From Fistulifera solaris (taxonomy: Eukaryota; Bacillariophyta; Bacillariophyceae; Naviculales; Stauroneidaceae), in the NCBI GenBank assembly GCA_030295235.1, contig AP026127.1, positions 250,501 to 314,500 of the forward strand: a DNA stretch of 64,000 bases, in the 5' to 3' direction. A model generated the notes under the pieces. That model ran no database searches and had not been told where the DNA came from. It saw nothing but the letters and a program-made list of their open reading frames with translations. Positions 1 to 11,646 of the stretch are shown piece by piece; position 1 is the stretch's first letter, and the number at the start of each line of letters is the position of its first letter. The translations under genes were made by a program, and so were the position numbers.

Positions 1-1
1 T

Positions 2-208
2 ACGCGTTCTAAAACAGCGAAGGGATACTCCGTTCCTTTCATTCCTGGCTATGACTCGGACAGTGACGATGAATACGAACCAATTGATATTGAGCGTGGA
101 AGGCGAGAGGGTACAATTGGCCTCTCTGATTCTCAAGTTGAATTGTACTTGTTAGTGCCCGGCCCTGGAGAGAACGGGGAGCCAACTTTGGTGCAAATTC
201 TCAAATAG
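2..208 (+). CDS. 3' end of a DUF6604-like protein, cut by the window edge
   Basis: An open frame runs from the window edge to a TAG at 206-208, giving about 68 residues. It closely matches the C-terminus of the spliced gene at 6835-10140: both share SKTA, VPFI.GYDS.SDDEYEP, IDIER..REGTIG and a short hydrophobic tail. The acidic SDDEYEPIDIER stretch is the most conserved part. This is therefore the tail of a second family member in the opposite orientation. Its N-terminal domain lies outside the window. Function is not known; the family call rests on the full-length paralog. Confidence 0.75.
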   Translation, partial: TRSKTAKGYSVPFIPGYDSDSDDEYEPIDIERGRREGTIGLSDSQVELYLLVPGPGENGEPTLVQILK

Positions 209-1193
209 AACAAGACAAGAAAAGCCATATATTCTGTAGTATCATTGCCATACTTGTAACCGGCCTATCGTAGCTTCACACGGATTTTCTTGTACTCTCT
301 TGATCATGCACTTTTCTTCAGCATGCCTCATCAGCTTAGTTCAAGAAAAGTGGACGAAGATAGGTTCATTGCAGGAGATTATGCTGTGAAGAAGGAAATG
401 ATCGCGTGTCAATGTTTTCTCCACTGAGTTCCTTCCTCGAGAATAGGGAGTCGAAAGCATCCCTAAAGATCATTTCAAGTCAACCAGCACCAAGTCTTGC
501 CTCGAGATTTAAGCGAAACTTGCAAATCGAAAATTAGAGCAGCAACTTGCAAGGTTGGTGTAACTGAACGCTCCTGTACACGAGAAGGATTTTGTGACCA
601 AACCCCTCTTACAAGCATTGTCTGCTCGCGCATCTCGCAATCGTAAAGACTTCTGAACCATGGTACAACTTCGAAAGTAGGTAAAATCGGTCGCTAAAGA
701 GTCCGCTTAATTAACTCGGAAATGTTGTCGTCGTGGAGCACAAAATAACTTTCATCAACATACACCAGTTGATTATGATCGACAAGTCGAAAGGCGACTT
801 CAAAATCGGTTGTCGATACCCTTAGACCTGCATGTGTAGATTCGGAACCAGATCTTGTCCATCGGCGTTTGAATCTTTTCCGTAATGGGTCTCTGTTTGT
901 CTTTCGAAAGTACGAGACGTAGATGGAGCTACAAAGACGACCAAGGCGATCCAGCGAGCGTAGTAGAACGATGCTGCGGATTGATTAGTCGTCGTCTTTC
1001 ATATCGTTTACCAGGTATCCATGTAAATTGTTTAAGAGCGGTAGATTGATGTTCAGCAATGGCATTTGTTATTGTCAGTCTGAACGGCAACATCGCTCTC
1101 CGTACAATACCGAGTACTGGCTACAAATCAGATCATAGTCGATTAAATTAGAATATCTAGCAAACATTCTCCCTTTAACTATAATATGTCGAA
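209..1193. other. Intergenic, no gene seen
   Basis: About 1 kb between the partial gene and the first ankyrin gene. I see no conserved reading frame, RNA gene or clear repeat. It should hold the 3' UTR of the left gene and the promoter of the right one. Confidence 0.5.
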
Positions 1194-2096
1194 ATGTCGT
1201 ACAATGAACCAGGCCTCTATGTATCATTAATTTCGCACGCTGGCCGACATGCTTTGGCGAGGATCGATTTTTGGACCCTCTTTCTCTTTTTTCTCACAAA
1301 TCTACATCGAAACACAGAGTTTAAGCAAACAATTTCAACAATGAAACGGCCACTTGTGTCTCCTGAAGAATGGGCAAAGTTTGTGAGGTTGCTCTACTCC
1401 GACCGAACTGGTGAACACATGGAAGACACCATCCGCAGGTTTTTGAAAGATCACCCCGACTGCGTCCATCGGACTTCCATGCAGTTTACTCCCTTATTTT
1501 ATGCGTGTCAATCCAACAACATTTGTCTGGCCAAGATTCTGTTAGAACTCGGTGCGAATGTCAACGAGGGATGGGTGGATTTCGATGGGGGCTCTCCACT
1601 ATTCGCGGCCGCGGAATCTGGAAATGTGGACGCTGTACAATTACTGATTGATCACGGAGTGAGCATTCACTCGATCATGAACTACGTTATACGTAACGAA
1701 AAAGTATTTGAATGCGGTACGACGGCACTCAAGACGCTGTTGAACGTCGCATCGGATGTAGATCTCGAGACTACATGGCACGATGCGGAGGGTGAAATGG
1801 TCCGAGGATCTTACTTACATCTTGCTTTAGCGGAAGGAAGTAGCTTATCCGCCAACCTACTGTTAGAGTGTGGTAAATTTGATGTGAATGCACTGGACTC
1901 TAGAGGAAACTCTGCTCTGCTTTTGGCTATATCAAACAAACTGTGCAACGGTCTTGTAAAAGACATATTACGAACCACGACGGATGTTGAATTCGCCAAC
2001 AGTTATGGTGAATATCCGCTCTCACTTGCCACTAAGAGAGCCGACATAAATGTAATCTTTGAGCTACTATCGGCACATCCTCATTTAATCTGTTGA
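1194..2096 (+). CDS. Ankyrin-repeat protein (family member 1)
   Basis: A 300-residue frame. The first ATG is at 1194, but a start at 1341 (MKRPLVSPEEW) is preferred because the related gene at 39225 begins the same way (MPRPRLTVQEW). After a short N-terminal module containing DHPDCVH come ankyrin repeats with recognisable cores: TPLFYACQSNNICLAKILLE, SPLFAAAESGNVDAVQLL, and a degenerate repeat near YLHLALAEGSSLSANLLLE. There is no signal peptide in the short form. It probably acts as a protein-interaction scaffold; partners are unknown. It ends 80 bp from the convergent M3 peptidase gene. Two paralogs lie at 34520-35452 and 39225-40373, so this is a small locally dispersed family. Confidence 0.75.
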   Translation: MSYNEPGLYVSLISHAGRHALARIDFWTLFLFFLTNLHRNTEFKQTISTMKRPLVSPEEWAKFVRLLYSDRTGEHMEDTIRRFLKDHPDCVHRTSMQFTPLFYACQSNNICLAKILLELGANVNEGWVDFDGGSPLFAAAESGNVDAVQLLIDHGVSIHSIMNYVIRNEKVFECGTTALKTLLNVASDVDLETTWHDAEGEMVRGSYLHLALAEGSSLSANLLLECGKFDVNALDSRGNSALLLAISNKLCNGLVKDILRTTTDVEFANSYGEYPLSLATKRADINVIFELLSAHPHLIC

Positions 2097-2176
2097 TAAC
2101 AAATACAAAATAAAAGCAAATTTTAAGGCTAATCAGCGATCAATCGAGAAGAGTAATCAGCAACCGAGTATCAAAG

Positions 2177-4181
2177 TTATGAAGCGGCTTCAGCTAATTG
2201 TGCATGGATGTAGGATTCAAATTCGTGACACGCTCCGATGACGCCTGATTTAGACGAATCGGCAATAAGATCATCTCCATGAACGAAACGAACAGTCATG
2301 TCTAGCAGTTTCTCCAATGGCTGCTCGTGATGCACCGGACCTTCCTGTATGGCGCGGTTGTAGTTGGCTTCTTCTTTCGCAATTTTGTCCTCAAGTGGCT
2401 CTCTCAACTTTTTGACCCACGCATCACCGGTCAAAGGTTTTCCCGTCAATTCGTGCACCAGTTCCAGGAATGGTTTCGAGTTACCGGCGTTCCAGTAGGC
2501 TGTCGTCAACGTCGGTCCAACCTCAGGATTGTCTACAATGTAGCCGTATTTCTCCAAGAAAAAATCTCGGGTTTGGTATACTGCCATTTCTGCCATTGTG
2601 TATCCGTGATAGTAGCAACTGGCCTCGTCGCTGACGAGATGAGGAACACTCAACAACGGCCGAGGGCTGAGTCCTCCTTGAATTGTCAACTCAATTTGAT
2701 CCGCTAATTTTTCTATTGACTCTTCCGTGAGCTCCTCTTCGGGAAGTTCATAAAGCGCCTTTTCAAAGTACGACACGGCCAGCATAGCTCTCAAAGGAAA
2801 AACAGCAAAGGGATGTGTCGCTTCGATATTCTCCTTCAGAATATCAAAAGGGATAACTTCGGACGTTTTCGCATGTTTCGCGTATTTGGCATTCCACGCG
2901 GAGTCTTCGAGTAAACTATCCAGAAACATCGACTGTGTTTCAGCGTACGCAACGCTCGTAGGAGCTCGTTCTTGGCTAAAGAGAGGACTGGGCTGGACCA
3001 CATTCGCGAAGTGAGCCGCATGTCCCGCTTCGTGCAAGAGCGTTTTTAACGCGGTATGGCCACTTCCCACAGCTGTCGGGTCGGCCAATGACGTGAAATT
3101 GGCCACACTGGGCTGCCATGTATTATCACTCTTTTGCCACGCTGGTTGGGGCCAATGGCAGAATCCGTTGCTGTATTTCTGCGGCCGATCCAAGAGATCT
3201 AAATTAATGGTCGCCCCTTTGTACGAAATACCGAGAGCCGCATAGGATTTGACGTAACGCTCCACACTCGCGGCAAACGGGAAATAGGGATCCATCTTGG
3301 CTACAACACTGCCTGCCATTTTGTAGCTCATATTCCACGGTTCGGCGGCGTCGGGTCCGTATTTCTCCACCAAATCCTTGCGTGCTTGTTCCAAAATGGA
3401 CCGGGTACCCTGCTCCAAAGTATCCAATATTTCAAAGAGACGATCTTTTCCGAAACCCTCTGCATTGGTTACTTTGTAGTCTTTAGAGAATGTAATACTG
3501 TGAGCATGACTCTCGACTTTAGCCTTTGATCTGACACACGTCGCACGTACCATAGTAATCAACAAAACCCAAACTTTTGGCCAGACGATTGCGCAGTTTG
3601 ATGATTTCTACAAACCCGTGAGAAAGTACAAACGGCCCGATTGATCGTAGGCCTTCATAGGCAGCACGACGAACCGTTTCCTCGTCGGCCGTCCGCAAAA
3701 GGTTCCGCAATTTCACGGAAGATGCCTCCGCAAACGTCCCATCGTCCAACAAGTATCCCAATTTCATGGTATTACGAGCCATTTCTAAAGAGCTTTCGAT
3801 TTGACTCGTTTCACGTCGAATCGCTGCCGCTTCGTCGTTCATTTGATAACACTGACACGTTCGAATAATAATATCGAGTGTTTTGATTAAGAGGTCGTCG
3901 TCGGTCAACTGGGAACGCAGTTCTTGAGCCTTCTCTAAAACTGCCTTATCTTGCAGCAACGCTTCCATTTCCGTCTTGGTGCGCGTCAGTTCTTCCGCTG
4001 AATATCGAGCACCGTTCAAAGCCATTTTGGTGCCCCAAAATTGCTCTTCAAAGGCGCGATGCCGCGTTTCGTAGTCGGCATTGAATTTGTCAACGAATTC
4101 GCGCGCCTCCACTGCTGCTGTCATGCTGATTTCCCCTGAAAATAAAGTGCAAATAATAATTACTGTAGAATACCGTAACAT
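2177..4181 (-). CDS. M3-family metallopeptidase (oligoendopeptidase F-like), two exons
   Basis: Exons 4181-3551 and 3480-2177 join across a 70 nt GT-AG intron (3481-3550) to give 644 residues. The junction restores YYDYKVTNAEGF, typical of M3 oligoendopeptidases. The zinc motif HEAGHAAHF lies near residue 360, with a downstream AETQS segment supplying the third metal-ligand region. Family members are thimet/oligoendopeptidases of about 600-700 residues that cut short peptides in the cytosol or organelles. The N-terminus is uncertain: an in-frame Met (MTAAVEAREF, residue 20) is directly preceded by a plausible acceptor (TTTTCAG), so a further 5' exon with a targeting sequence may exist. Zinc ligands are intact, so it is likely active. 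Confidence 0.85.
3481..3550 (-). other. Intron of the M3 peptidase gene
   Basis: 70 nt. Minus-strand donor GTACGT, acceptor CTCTAAAG. Removing it joins two frames and makes the total coding length divisible by three. Confidence 0.85.
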
Positions 4182-4724
4182 AATTATTTTTGTGCTGTCG
4201 AAGTCGGTCGAGAGGTGAACGCGAAATAGGAGCGAAAAGAGCCTGCGCTAAGCAGGAAACAACATTTCATCGCTCCGATATTTTTTTGATTTGCTAGGGA
4301 GAGAAGAGGCTGGAGCTCAAGGAAATTAGTGTCACAAATGAATCGTAATGGAAAGCCATCTAAATTCATCTATCACACGAGAAGAATCAACGTCACGCAG
4401 CACTTTCTTTTCATTTCCTATGCACGCCATTAACTCATCAGCAATGAAAACCATCATCTAAAGAAAATAGCGTGCTGTACTGTGCTCTAAACGTCGAGGA
4501 CTGGCACCCTCCAGTAGACACTTCGACCCCTAAATATTTGATGATTTGAAACCTACTGGTTATACGTGTTGATAGCATTTTGAACCCTAATATGCTACCT
4601 CACATGCTATCCAAAAGTACATTTTTGCGCAACTTGTAATCTGTTCAATTTAAGTCCGTTGATGCTAAACAAAGAACTAGAAGCTTGTTTTGATCCAGGA
4701 GAACAATCGTATACCCCCAAGTGA

Positions 4725-5203
4725 TACAGCTGGGATTCGATCGTCATTACACCATGTACACCTCGTAGAAAATGTACCAGAGAGTTTACGAAAAATTTTA
4801 CTGTATAACTTTACGTACAAATTTCCCATTTTCATGTTCATTTTTATCTTTCATGAAAACTTCGAATGAAAAAGATAATTATGTAGATAGATTCAGAATT
4901 TTGAGAGCTACAAAATATGTTTTTCGATCCGCGAACTGAGCCTTCTTTCGCGTACTACAAAAATATCCATATTCTTCGTCAAATAAGGCCCAGTTCGCGG
5001 ATCGAAAAACTTATTTTGTAGCTCTCAAAATTCTGAATCTATCTATATAATTATCTTATTCATCCGAAGTTTTTATGATAGATAAAAATAAGCATGAAAA
5101 TGGGAAATTTGTACGTAAAATTATACAGTAAAATCTTTGTGGACCCTCTGGTACATTTTCTACGAGGTGTACATGGTGTAATGACGAACGAATCCCAGCT
5201 GTA
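4725..5203. repeat. Large foldback palindrome, nested MITE candidate with TA ends
   Basis: Left arm about 4725-4952 and right arm about 4977-5203 are near-perfect reverse complements around a loop of about 24 nt. The outer ends read TACAGCTGGG ... CCCAGCTGTA, so a TA dinucleotide flanks CAGCTGGG termini. This is the arrangement of a Tc1/mariner-type or Stowaway-like foldback element. The arms differ by scattered substitutions and a few indels, so the element is not brand new. A transcript across it would form a hairpin of over 200 bp. No coding frame is credible in it. Confidence 0.8.
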
Positions 5204-6556
5204 GGTGAAAATGACGTGCTCGCGACACAAAACAAGTTTCGTCCGCACGTTTTGTCAAAAAAATTTCACACCCCAAACCGGTATCGGATATACATTTTAG
5301 CTCACACTATCTGTCTATCCGGTTTCACTAAAACGTGAATTTCTCGCCAAAATCTGAAAATGACCGAAAGAATACATGCGCCGACAAGCTTCAAAACAGC
5401 ACCGTGCGGCCATGAAGACGACGGTCCCTTGGCAGCCGTGCGTCCTTTTGATCACAGGAGGACGCTGAATCCTTTCTCGTCAGACGAAAATCTATGAATG
5501 ACTGTTGCATTTGCTGAGCGAAAGCAGCGTTGACGCTTTGACCACGTCGTCGAGGCATCGCCAACATGAAAGGCCAACAGAATGAATTTGTGTGTCACAG
5601 TCAAAGCCTACAGTTTATTGCAACATTTGCTGTAATGAGAATAACCGGTATACAAGATCTGACTGTGAAAATGAAAGCAGAAGACGGTGAGACGAGTCCA
5701 CACGGCGCAAATGATACTCGCTCAGCGCAATTCGTATTATAAAGAACGTCTTGACTTCCTTTACACCTTGAATCAACGCAACTGCTTCCGTCTCATCAGC
5801 TTTTCTTACGGTTACTCTATGCTTCGACAAAAAGTAAGCGAGATCTATGTGATTGTGGATAAAAGAAGTCGGCAATTTACTTCTCGTAGGTGAGACCGAA
5901 GCACTCGTGAAATTTCTCATTTCATCATCCAGCGCTCATAAGAAGAAACAATTGCCGTGGTTCGTTTGCACATTCAAACCGTTTAAACACGGTTAAACTA
6001 ACTCATAGAATAATTTGGAGGAAAAGAGGTGGTAGCAACATGAGAGTCGGCTTAAACTGAAGTAGCAATTTTCAGCGGCACGTCGCGCAGCTTTTCGAGT
6101 ATGAATGTCGCGCTTTTTCGTCGGAAGTACATGATGTATTACTAAAAAAGCATTTTAGCCATTAACAATAAATCTATGGCCTTAAAAGCAGTTTGAAAGC
6201 GCAAAATGCATGAAGTCTAAATAGACTTCACTCGGAAAGAACGTTTAATAGTAGATGAGAGCAGAATTGTGCTTTTAACATTCTTTCCCAATCAAGGACT
6301 GCGTATTTTAAAAGTAGATAGTAGTAGGAACTGAATTGGAGAGCGATCTGGACAGGAGTTGACTCGTCCCAAGAGTCACGACCTAGGAAATTTGATAGCA
6401 TTTTACATCGAACAGTTTCTTTGATACGAAAGCCACGATTTCCTGTCCCGTGAATAGCCCAGGTTTGCCTTTACACCCAACAGACTTAGACAGAAAGTTT
6501 CCTGTCCTTATAGCCTTTAATTCATGTTTTATGTCACTTTCAACGCAAGTTTTAGC
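5204..6556. other. Interior of the TIR element, no credible gene
   Basis: Only short frames without recognisable domains. One minus-strand frame (5615-5920, 101 residues) is the longest but shows no family signature. Confidence 0.4.
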
Positions 6557-6834
6557 TAATATGCTATCCCATATGCTATCCCTTTCGGGGCACCTCAACT
6601 TTTGACACCGACGTCGTATCGAGCCTATTCTTGTTTCTATAAATCAAGCTCAATAAGAAGTTTTATTATATTGAAAAACAAAAGCAATCCGACATGTTTT
6701 CGAAAAGTTATGGTATCGCAAAAATAGTGAAAATGGATAGCATATGATATTCTACTACCAACACGTATAACCACTACAATAGTGACATGTAGAATGTGGT
6801 ATATTGATTGCAATTTCTTTTCTCTTCTAGACTA

Positions 6835-9800
6835 TTATTTGGCAAGTTGCACCACAGCTGGCGCTCCGTTCACTCGGACACCATCGGGCGTCAACACATA
6901 CAAACCAACAGAGCTGCCGATTGTGCCCTCTCGCTTTGCACGCTCAATATCAATCGGTTCGTATTCATCGTCACTCTCTGAGTCGTAGCCATGAATAAAT
7001 GGAACGGGGAGCCCCCCTGCCGTTTTTGAAAGGTAAAGTGAACCATCCCAATTCAAATCAATCAATTCTTGGAGACTGTAGCTCGCAATGTGACGGCACT
7101 TTCCTCGAGGGCCACGTTTCATCTTGTTCTCGCCATTGTACACGTACGTACCACTGATTGGCGGAGCAAGACTTCCTGGAATAATATATCTGTGCATCCA
7201 ATTTCCGCGCCTGTTACGACGGCAAAACTTGTACGCTTGGAGCGGATCATTTGGTGTCCGTCCAGTTCGTCCATACGGATACGATACTTCCAAAGGATTG
7301 CGCGGAGTGACGGTCTCAACAGTCTCTTCTTCATCAACAAAGAAAGCGTAGCGACTTGGCTTTATTCCGTCAAAAAAGGACTCGGTGATTGCTGCTATTT
7401 TGTCCAAATCAAATTCAGGTGCTAAGTTTTCAGTAGTTCCTTTGTCAATGGACGACAGAATATGAGCCAAGCTGTGCAACATCCAACGAAACTTCATGTT
7501 CACGTCGAAAACGTTGAGTGCCTTTTCTCGTGCGACGAGAAGCGCGGGAGTGTTTCTAACGGATTCTTGCATCTTAGCCGACAAGCCCATATGTTCGATC
7601 AGGGCATTCACAAACTCCAACAAGATGGACCCGACGACAGTAAAGTTCAATGGAAGTACATGATCTTTGTCGTCATTAATCGATTCTTGAACGACACTGA
7701 TTCTAGATCGAAGGTCAGATACAAAGCTGTCGTGTTTTCCGGTAGAAGTGTTGTTTACGCTACCAAAATCTTGAAGAACAAGGCGTCGATACGAGGAACT
7801 AAATGATTCCGGGCGGATTGCCGAATCGCTGCGTAGCATTTTGACACAAGAGGATCAGCAAGCACCTTTTTCTTGTAAACACTGGACAAACAAAACTTAC
7901 CTCAACTCCTTTGTCCAATTTTTGGGCTCATCTAAGAAACGCTGTATATTATCTTCGTGTCCCGAGGTGACTAAGCGAGAAGCTTGGCTGGCACTCATAC
8001 CAAATGACATCCAAAACGCCTTGTAGCACGATCCTTTACCGGCCTTCCCGCCAACCCAGACTGCTTTTGCATCCATGAACGTCGTATCCAAAGTCCGCAG
8101 AAAAGGAACATCCACTTTCGGGTTGTGAAGTTTTAGGCCATTGTATAAATGAAGTGCGAGCTTCAGCTGCCCAGTGGAATTAACCGTGATTGATCCAAAG
8201 TTGATGGAGCATATGTACGTCACGTACAACATATACTCGCCGGCAATGAGAGGATTCCAGAAGGCAAGCATCACAGCTTTCTTTTGTTCTTCTAGTTGTT
8301 GAACGTCATCGTCCTTGAAAAAATAACAGGACTTGGCACATTTGGAGATTTCGCTAAACGCACGGACGAAGTCGTAGAATTTAGGAAGGAAACCAGGTGT
8401 TCTGTTGCGATCCGCCACAGTGTTCAATTGCTCAAACATCATATCGAACGACTGCTTTGCGCTCGAAGCTAGACGGGACAGATCGCCTTGGCCTTGTAGG
8501 ACATAGATAGACGTTGCGATGGCATGAAAACCGAAGGTCGAAGCAACAGGCACCGGCTTTGTTGGGTCACTTTTTACTTGACGATGGAGCAGGTCAATCA
8601 ATGTAATCAAGTATGACCGGTTTGGCAAAGTCTCAAAGGGAGCGAGTTTGCAAATAGCTGCAAGTTCCGGGATAATAGAGCTCAGAAATGGTTCATCAAG
8701 ATCGCCCAATATGCGACGCGCGGGACGTTTATTCTCGTCAAACGGCGTTCCCAACAATTCTGGGTCAATAACAGCCATTCTTCCTTTGTGCTTTGTACTG
8801 CAGAACATCAACATCATCCGAACAATCTTGTGCGTGTTCAAAAGGCAACGTTCGCCTCCAATATGATGATAGAAAGAGAGCCAAATATGCGGTTTCAATC
8901 CCATCGCAGCATGTACTTTCATAAGAAGCGAATTTTGTCGTTGCTCGAACTCCAGAAAGGTCTCCGTCCAAATGATATTTTGAATGATCTCCCCATAATG
9001 CTGCACAACGTCTGTTGTTAGACCCGATTTCTTCACAAAGCGCTTGACGATGCCATTAAGATCGTTCTTGTACGTCCCATTCAAAATTGCGTGCTCAAAC
9101 ACTTCTGCCACAAAATCGAGCGCCATGTGGGGATTGGCCTGTAGCTTCGTCTTTGCAATCCTCTTGTTGATCTTGGCAATGAATTGCGCTAGAAATACGA
9201 GTGTAAGGACATGCGAAAACGACGAAAGGTGGGGATGGTCGATCATCATTTCATTCTCCGCACGCTGTACACATTCGATAGCCGAATTCGCCACCACGGC
9301 ACTTTCCATCAGTACCTGCATACAACTCGAGTCTTGACGAGTGAGCCCTCTCATGCGCTCTTTCAAAACGACGTACTGATCGTGAATGACCTCCATCAAG
9401 TCTTCCATGAGATCCAATAGAGCCATGGCTTGAAACGAGTCGTCACCTTTTAGAAGAGCCTCAAAAATATCGATCGCTTCTTCTGCTTTGACACCTCCGT
9501 ATTGCGGCAAGTTTCCGCCCTTGATGTCGCGATCAATATCGGCCCAGTCAACGTCTTCTTCCTCTTCCTCATCATCGTCGAGCGTCAACGCATGAAACCG
9601 GCCGCCTATCGCCACCTGTTCTTCACCGTCGCCTTCGTTCTTCGCTTTGCAAACAGCCGCAATACGATTCCCGAACCGCAATGCGCATCGACAGTACTCC
9701 AACACATCAATGATGTAACGGTGTCCGAGATCGCCTCCGTCTTTCGACCCAAACATTCGTGTCGTTACCCGCTCCCGCAAACGAATGCTCACTGTCAAGC

Positions 9801-10140
9801 TCGCCATGATCTCAGGTGGAGCCACAATTAGGGATGAGTCTATCATACTTTCATCCGTTGCCATGTACAACTTCATATTGTGATTCACAACGAAATCGAC
9901 ACCTTTGCGATAGTCGTCGACCGCCGACATGCGGAGCCCGGGACACGCGACTTGGGTCATCCAATTATGAAAGCGCAACGTCGCTTCCTTGTACTTTTGA
10001 TGATATCCTACGCCAGTATGTTTCACAGTTTCTTGAAGTTTCATGCGCTGTTTGCCGTGTGTTGCGGCGGGGATTCGCGGGACTGGCGTTGGCTTGTTAT
10101 TGCTTTTGCCCTTGCTTGGGCGCCCTTTCTTGGGAGCCAT
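6835..10140 (-). CDS. DUF6604-like protein, 1077 residues, two exons
   Basis: Exons 10140-7901 and 7828-6835 join across a 72 nt intron (donor GTAAGT, acceptor CGCAG) to give 1077 residues. The basic N-terminus (MAPKKGRPSKGKSNN) is followed by a domain resembling DUF6604: GYHQKYKEAT..F..WM, then a conserved IRLRERV segment and DLGHRYIIDVLEY. An acidic run (DDDEEEEEDVDW) separates this from a long helical region. The C-terminus has RTGRTPNDPLQAYKFCRRNR and the acidic DSESDDEYEPIDIER block shared with the partial gene at 2-208. The DUF6604 assignment is by eye and moderate. Biochemical function is unknown; the basic start may favour nuclear location. Codon use resembles its neighbours. Confidence 0.7.
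7829..7900 (-). other. Intron of the DUF6604-like gene
   Basis: 72 nt, donor GTAAGTTTTG, acceptor CTACGCAG. Splicing joins TKEL to SDSAIRPES in frame. Confidence 0.85.
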
Positions 10141-10752
10141 TTTTCAGATTTACTTCAAAAATAGGTTGAGAACGGAAGTGCAAAAGTAAATGTTCAATAA
10201 AAAGAGCTCTCCGTGCTCTCTTGATGATTGTGAAGAATGACAAGAGACGGCAAAGTTTTTCAGCGAAAGATCATGCGTCGGGTCGAGGGCGGGAAATATC
10301 TCGAGAGGAGGCCGCCCACCCCCGAAAATCTGTCGGAGCGGTCGGCCGCCTCCTCCGTCGGGCCGCGCTTCGCGCCATAGTCTTTGTACGGAATGAGTGA
10401 AGGCAATTGGAGAATTGTTGAGAGGGAGGCAAGCATTGTTTTTGATCACACTTAGGCATTCTACGGAAAGCGAAGATTTTTATTTATTGTGTCAAACGCC
10501 GCCTCTCCTTTTTCGTCGCGGCGGGCGTGTGGGAAAATTGGCTATACGCAATGAAGTATTAAGCCGTGTCTGAGCGGTTTAATTGTTTGCTAGTTGCTAG
10601 GGCGACGCTTTTATAGTAAGTTGACGAGGCTCTACTAGTCTATGAGTTTCATGCGTTCTCTAGGACATTAAAATAGACCAACTTCTGAAGGTCAGACTGC
10701 TGCGGTAAATCGAGTCAATACTTACTTGATCTACCAATCTATCTTTCTACAA
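10141..10752. other. Intergenic with a GC-rich patch
   Basis: Holds the promoter of the DUF6604-like gene and the 3' side of the methyltransferase gene. A GC-rich patch at about 10290-10375 stands out from AT-richer surroundings. No coding signal seen. Confidence 0.4.
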
Positions 10753-11646
10753 TCACTGCGACTCAGTTGCGTCCTCCAGTGCCGCGTGTTCCTTTTTAGA
10801 ATCAGCTGCTGACTGCTTCAACGCAACCAGGGAATAGATTTGAACACTCCCAAAGTTCAAATGCCTGATTTCGTCAAACCGAAAGGCTTTCTCCCCCGCA
10901 CACTCGAGTGACTCCAAAATGTGACCAAACTCCTTGGGCGACGGAAATTGTTGAATGGAATTCTGTAAATGCCAATATTCCCGCGGCGCTCCTGACAAAA
11001 TCGCCCCCACGGTGGGCACGGCATGACGAATGAACCAACGCGCCACCCTTCCCATCACGCCGAACGAATCATCCGGTTCCGAAAATTCCAGAATACAAAA
11101 TCGTGCCTGGTCTTTGAGAACTTGATGAATTTCGCACAACGCCTTGTTACGATTCGGGACATTACGAATACCAAAGGCCATGGTGGCACCATCAAAGTGA
11201 TTGGGACCAAATTGATAAGCAAATTGTTGCGCATCGGCTTGCTGCAGCTCAATGTGATCGGTATGCGCGGTTTTGGTTCGTCCGACGTCCAACATGTTGT
11301 TGCTGGGATCTAAGCCTACAATATGAGCCTGCGGCATTTGTTTGTGCAACAGAAGAGCCACATCGGCGGTACCGGTGGCCATGTCGAGCAAACGAGCGTC
11401 GCGCGGAACCGACGCGTCGATGATTTCCACCATGACCTGACGCCAGTGCACATCCATTCCGACAGCCAGTACTCGATTGATGAAGTCATAGCGTGTGGCA
11501 ATCAAATCAAACATGAAACCGCTTCCGAAATCAGAGGATGGCGGTGGTACGCCGGCGAATAGAATGTATTGATAAACGCCAAAGGATAGTAGAAGAGGGA
11601 GCGCCAACCACCAGCAAATCCGGCTTGGAGAACTCTTAGAGGTCAT
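10753..11646 (-). CDS. UbiE/COQ5/MenG-family quinone C-methyltransferase
   Basis: 297 residues with the family signatures in order: RYDFINRVLAVGMDVHWR (about 52-69), SAM motif I LDMATGTADVA, GLDPSNNML, the diagnostic AFGIRNVPNRNKAL, and ILEFSEP. Enzymes of this family add a ring methyl group from S-adenosylmethionine to a prenylated quinone precursor (ubiquinone, menaquinone/phylloquinone or plastoquinone-type). The N-terminus has a basic stretch then a hydrophobic segment (WWLALPLLLSFGVYQYILFAG), suggesting membrane or organelle targeting; whether mitochondrion or plastid is not decided here. The C-terminal 20 residues are charged and not part of the fold. The two UbiB-like kinases in this window belong to related quinone biology. 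Confidence 0.85.
   Translation of the reverse strand: MTSKSSPSRICWWLALPLLLSFGVYQYILFAGVPPPSSDFGSGFMFDLIATRYDFINRVLAVGMDVHWRQVMVEIIDASVPRDARLLDMATGTADVALLLHKQMPQAHIVGLDPSNNMLDVGRTKTAHTDHIELQQADAQQFAYQFGPNHFDGATMAFGIRNVPNRNKALCEIHQVLKDQARFCILEFSEPDDSFGVMGRVARWFIRHAVPTVGAILSGAPREYWHLQNSIQQFPSPKEFGHILESLECAGEKAFRFDEIRHLNFGSVQIYSLVALKQSAADSKKEHAALEDATESQ

Larger units (their letters stand above)
4557..6773. mobile_element. Putative non-autonomous TIR DNA element (about 2.2 kb)
   Basis: The ends carry an exact 15 bp inverted repeat, TGGTTATACGTGTTG (4557-4571 and 6759-6773). It continues as imperfect similarity for about 75 bp, sharing CAYATGCTATCCA and TTTTTGCG. CTAC directly abuts both ends (4553-4556 and 6774-6777), consistent with a 4 bp target duplication. 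The repeat TAATATGCTA...ATGCTATCC also recurs inside near 6557. No transposase-like frame is visible, so the element looks non-autonomous. It sits 61 bp beyond the stop of the DUF6604-like gene. The superfamily is not assigned. The short TIR and 4 bp duplication leave room for chance. Confidence 0.55.

Noticed and set aside
4725-5248. Short open frames inside the foldback palindrome as a gene
   Set aside because: They arise from the inverted arms and lack any domain or codon bias.
5615-5920. 101-residue minus-strand frame within the TIR element as a transposase remnant
   Set aside because: No DDE/D signature or zinc finger is visible; the length is compatible with chance.
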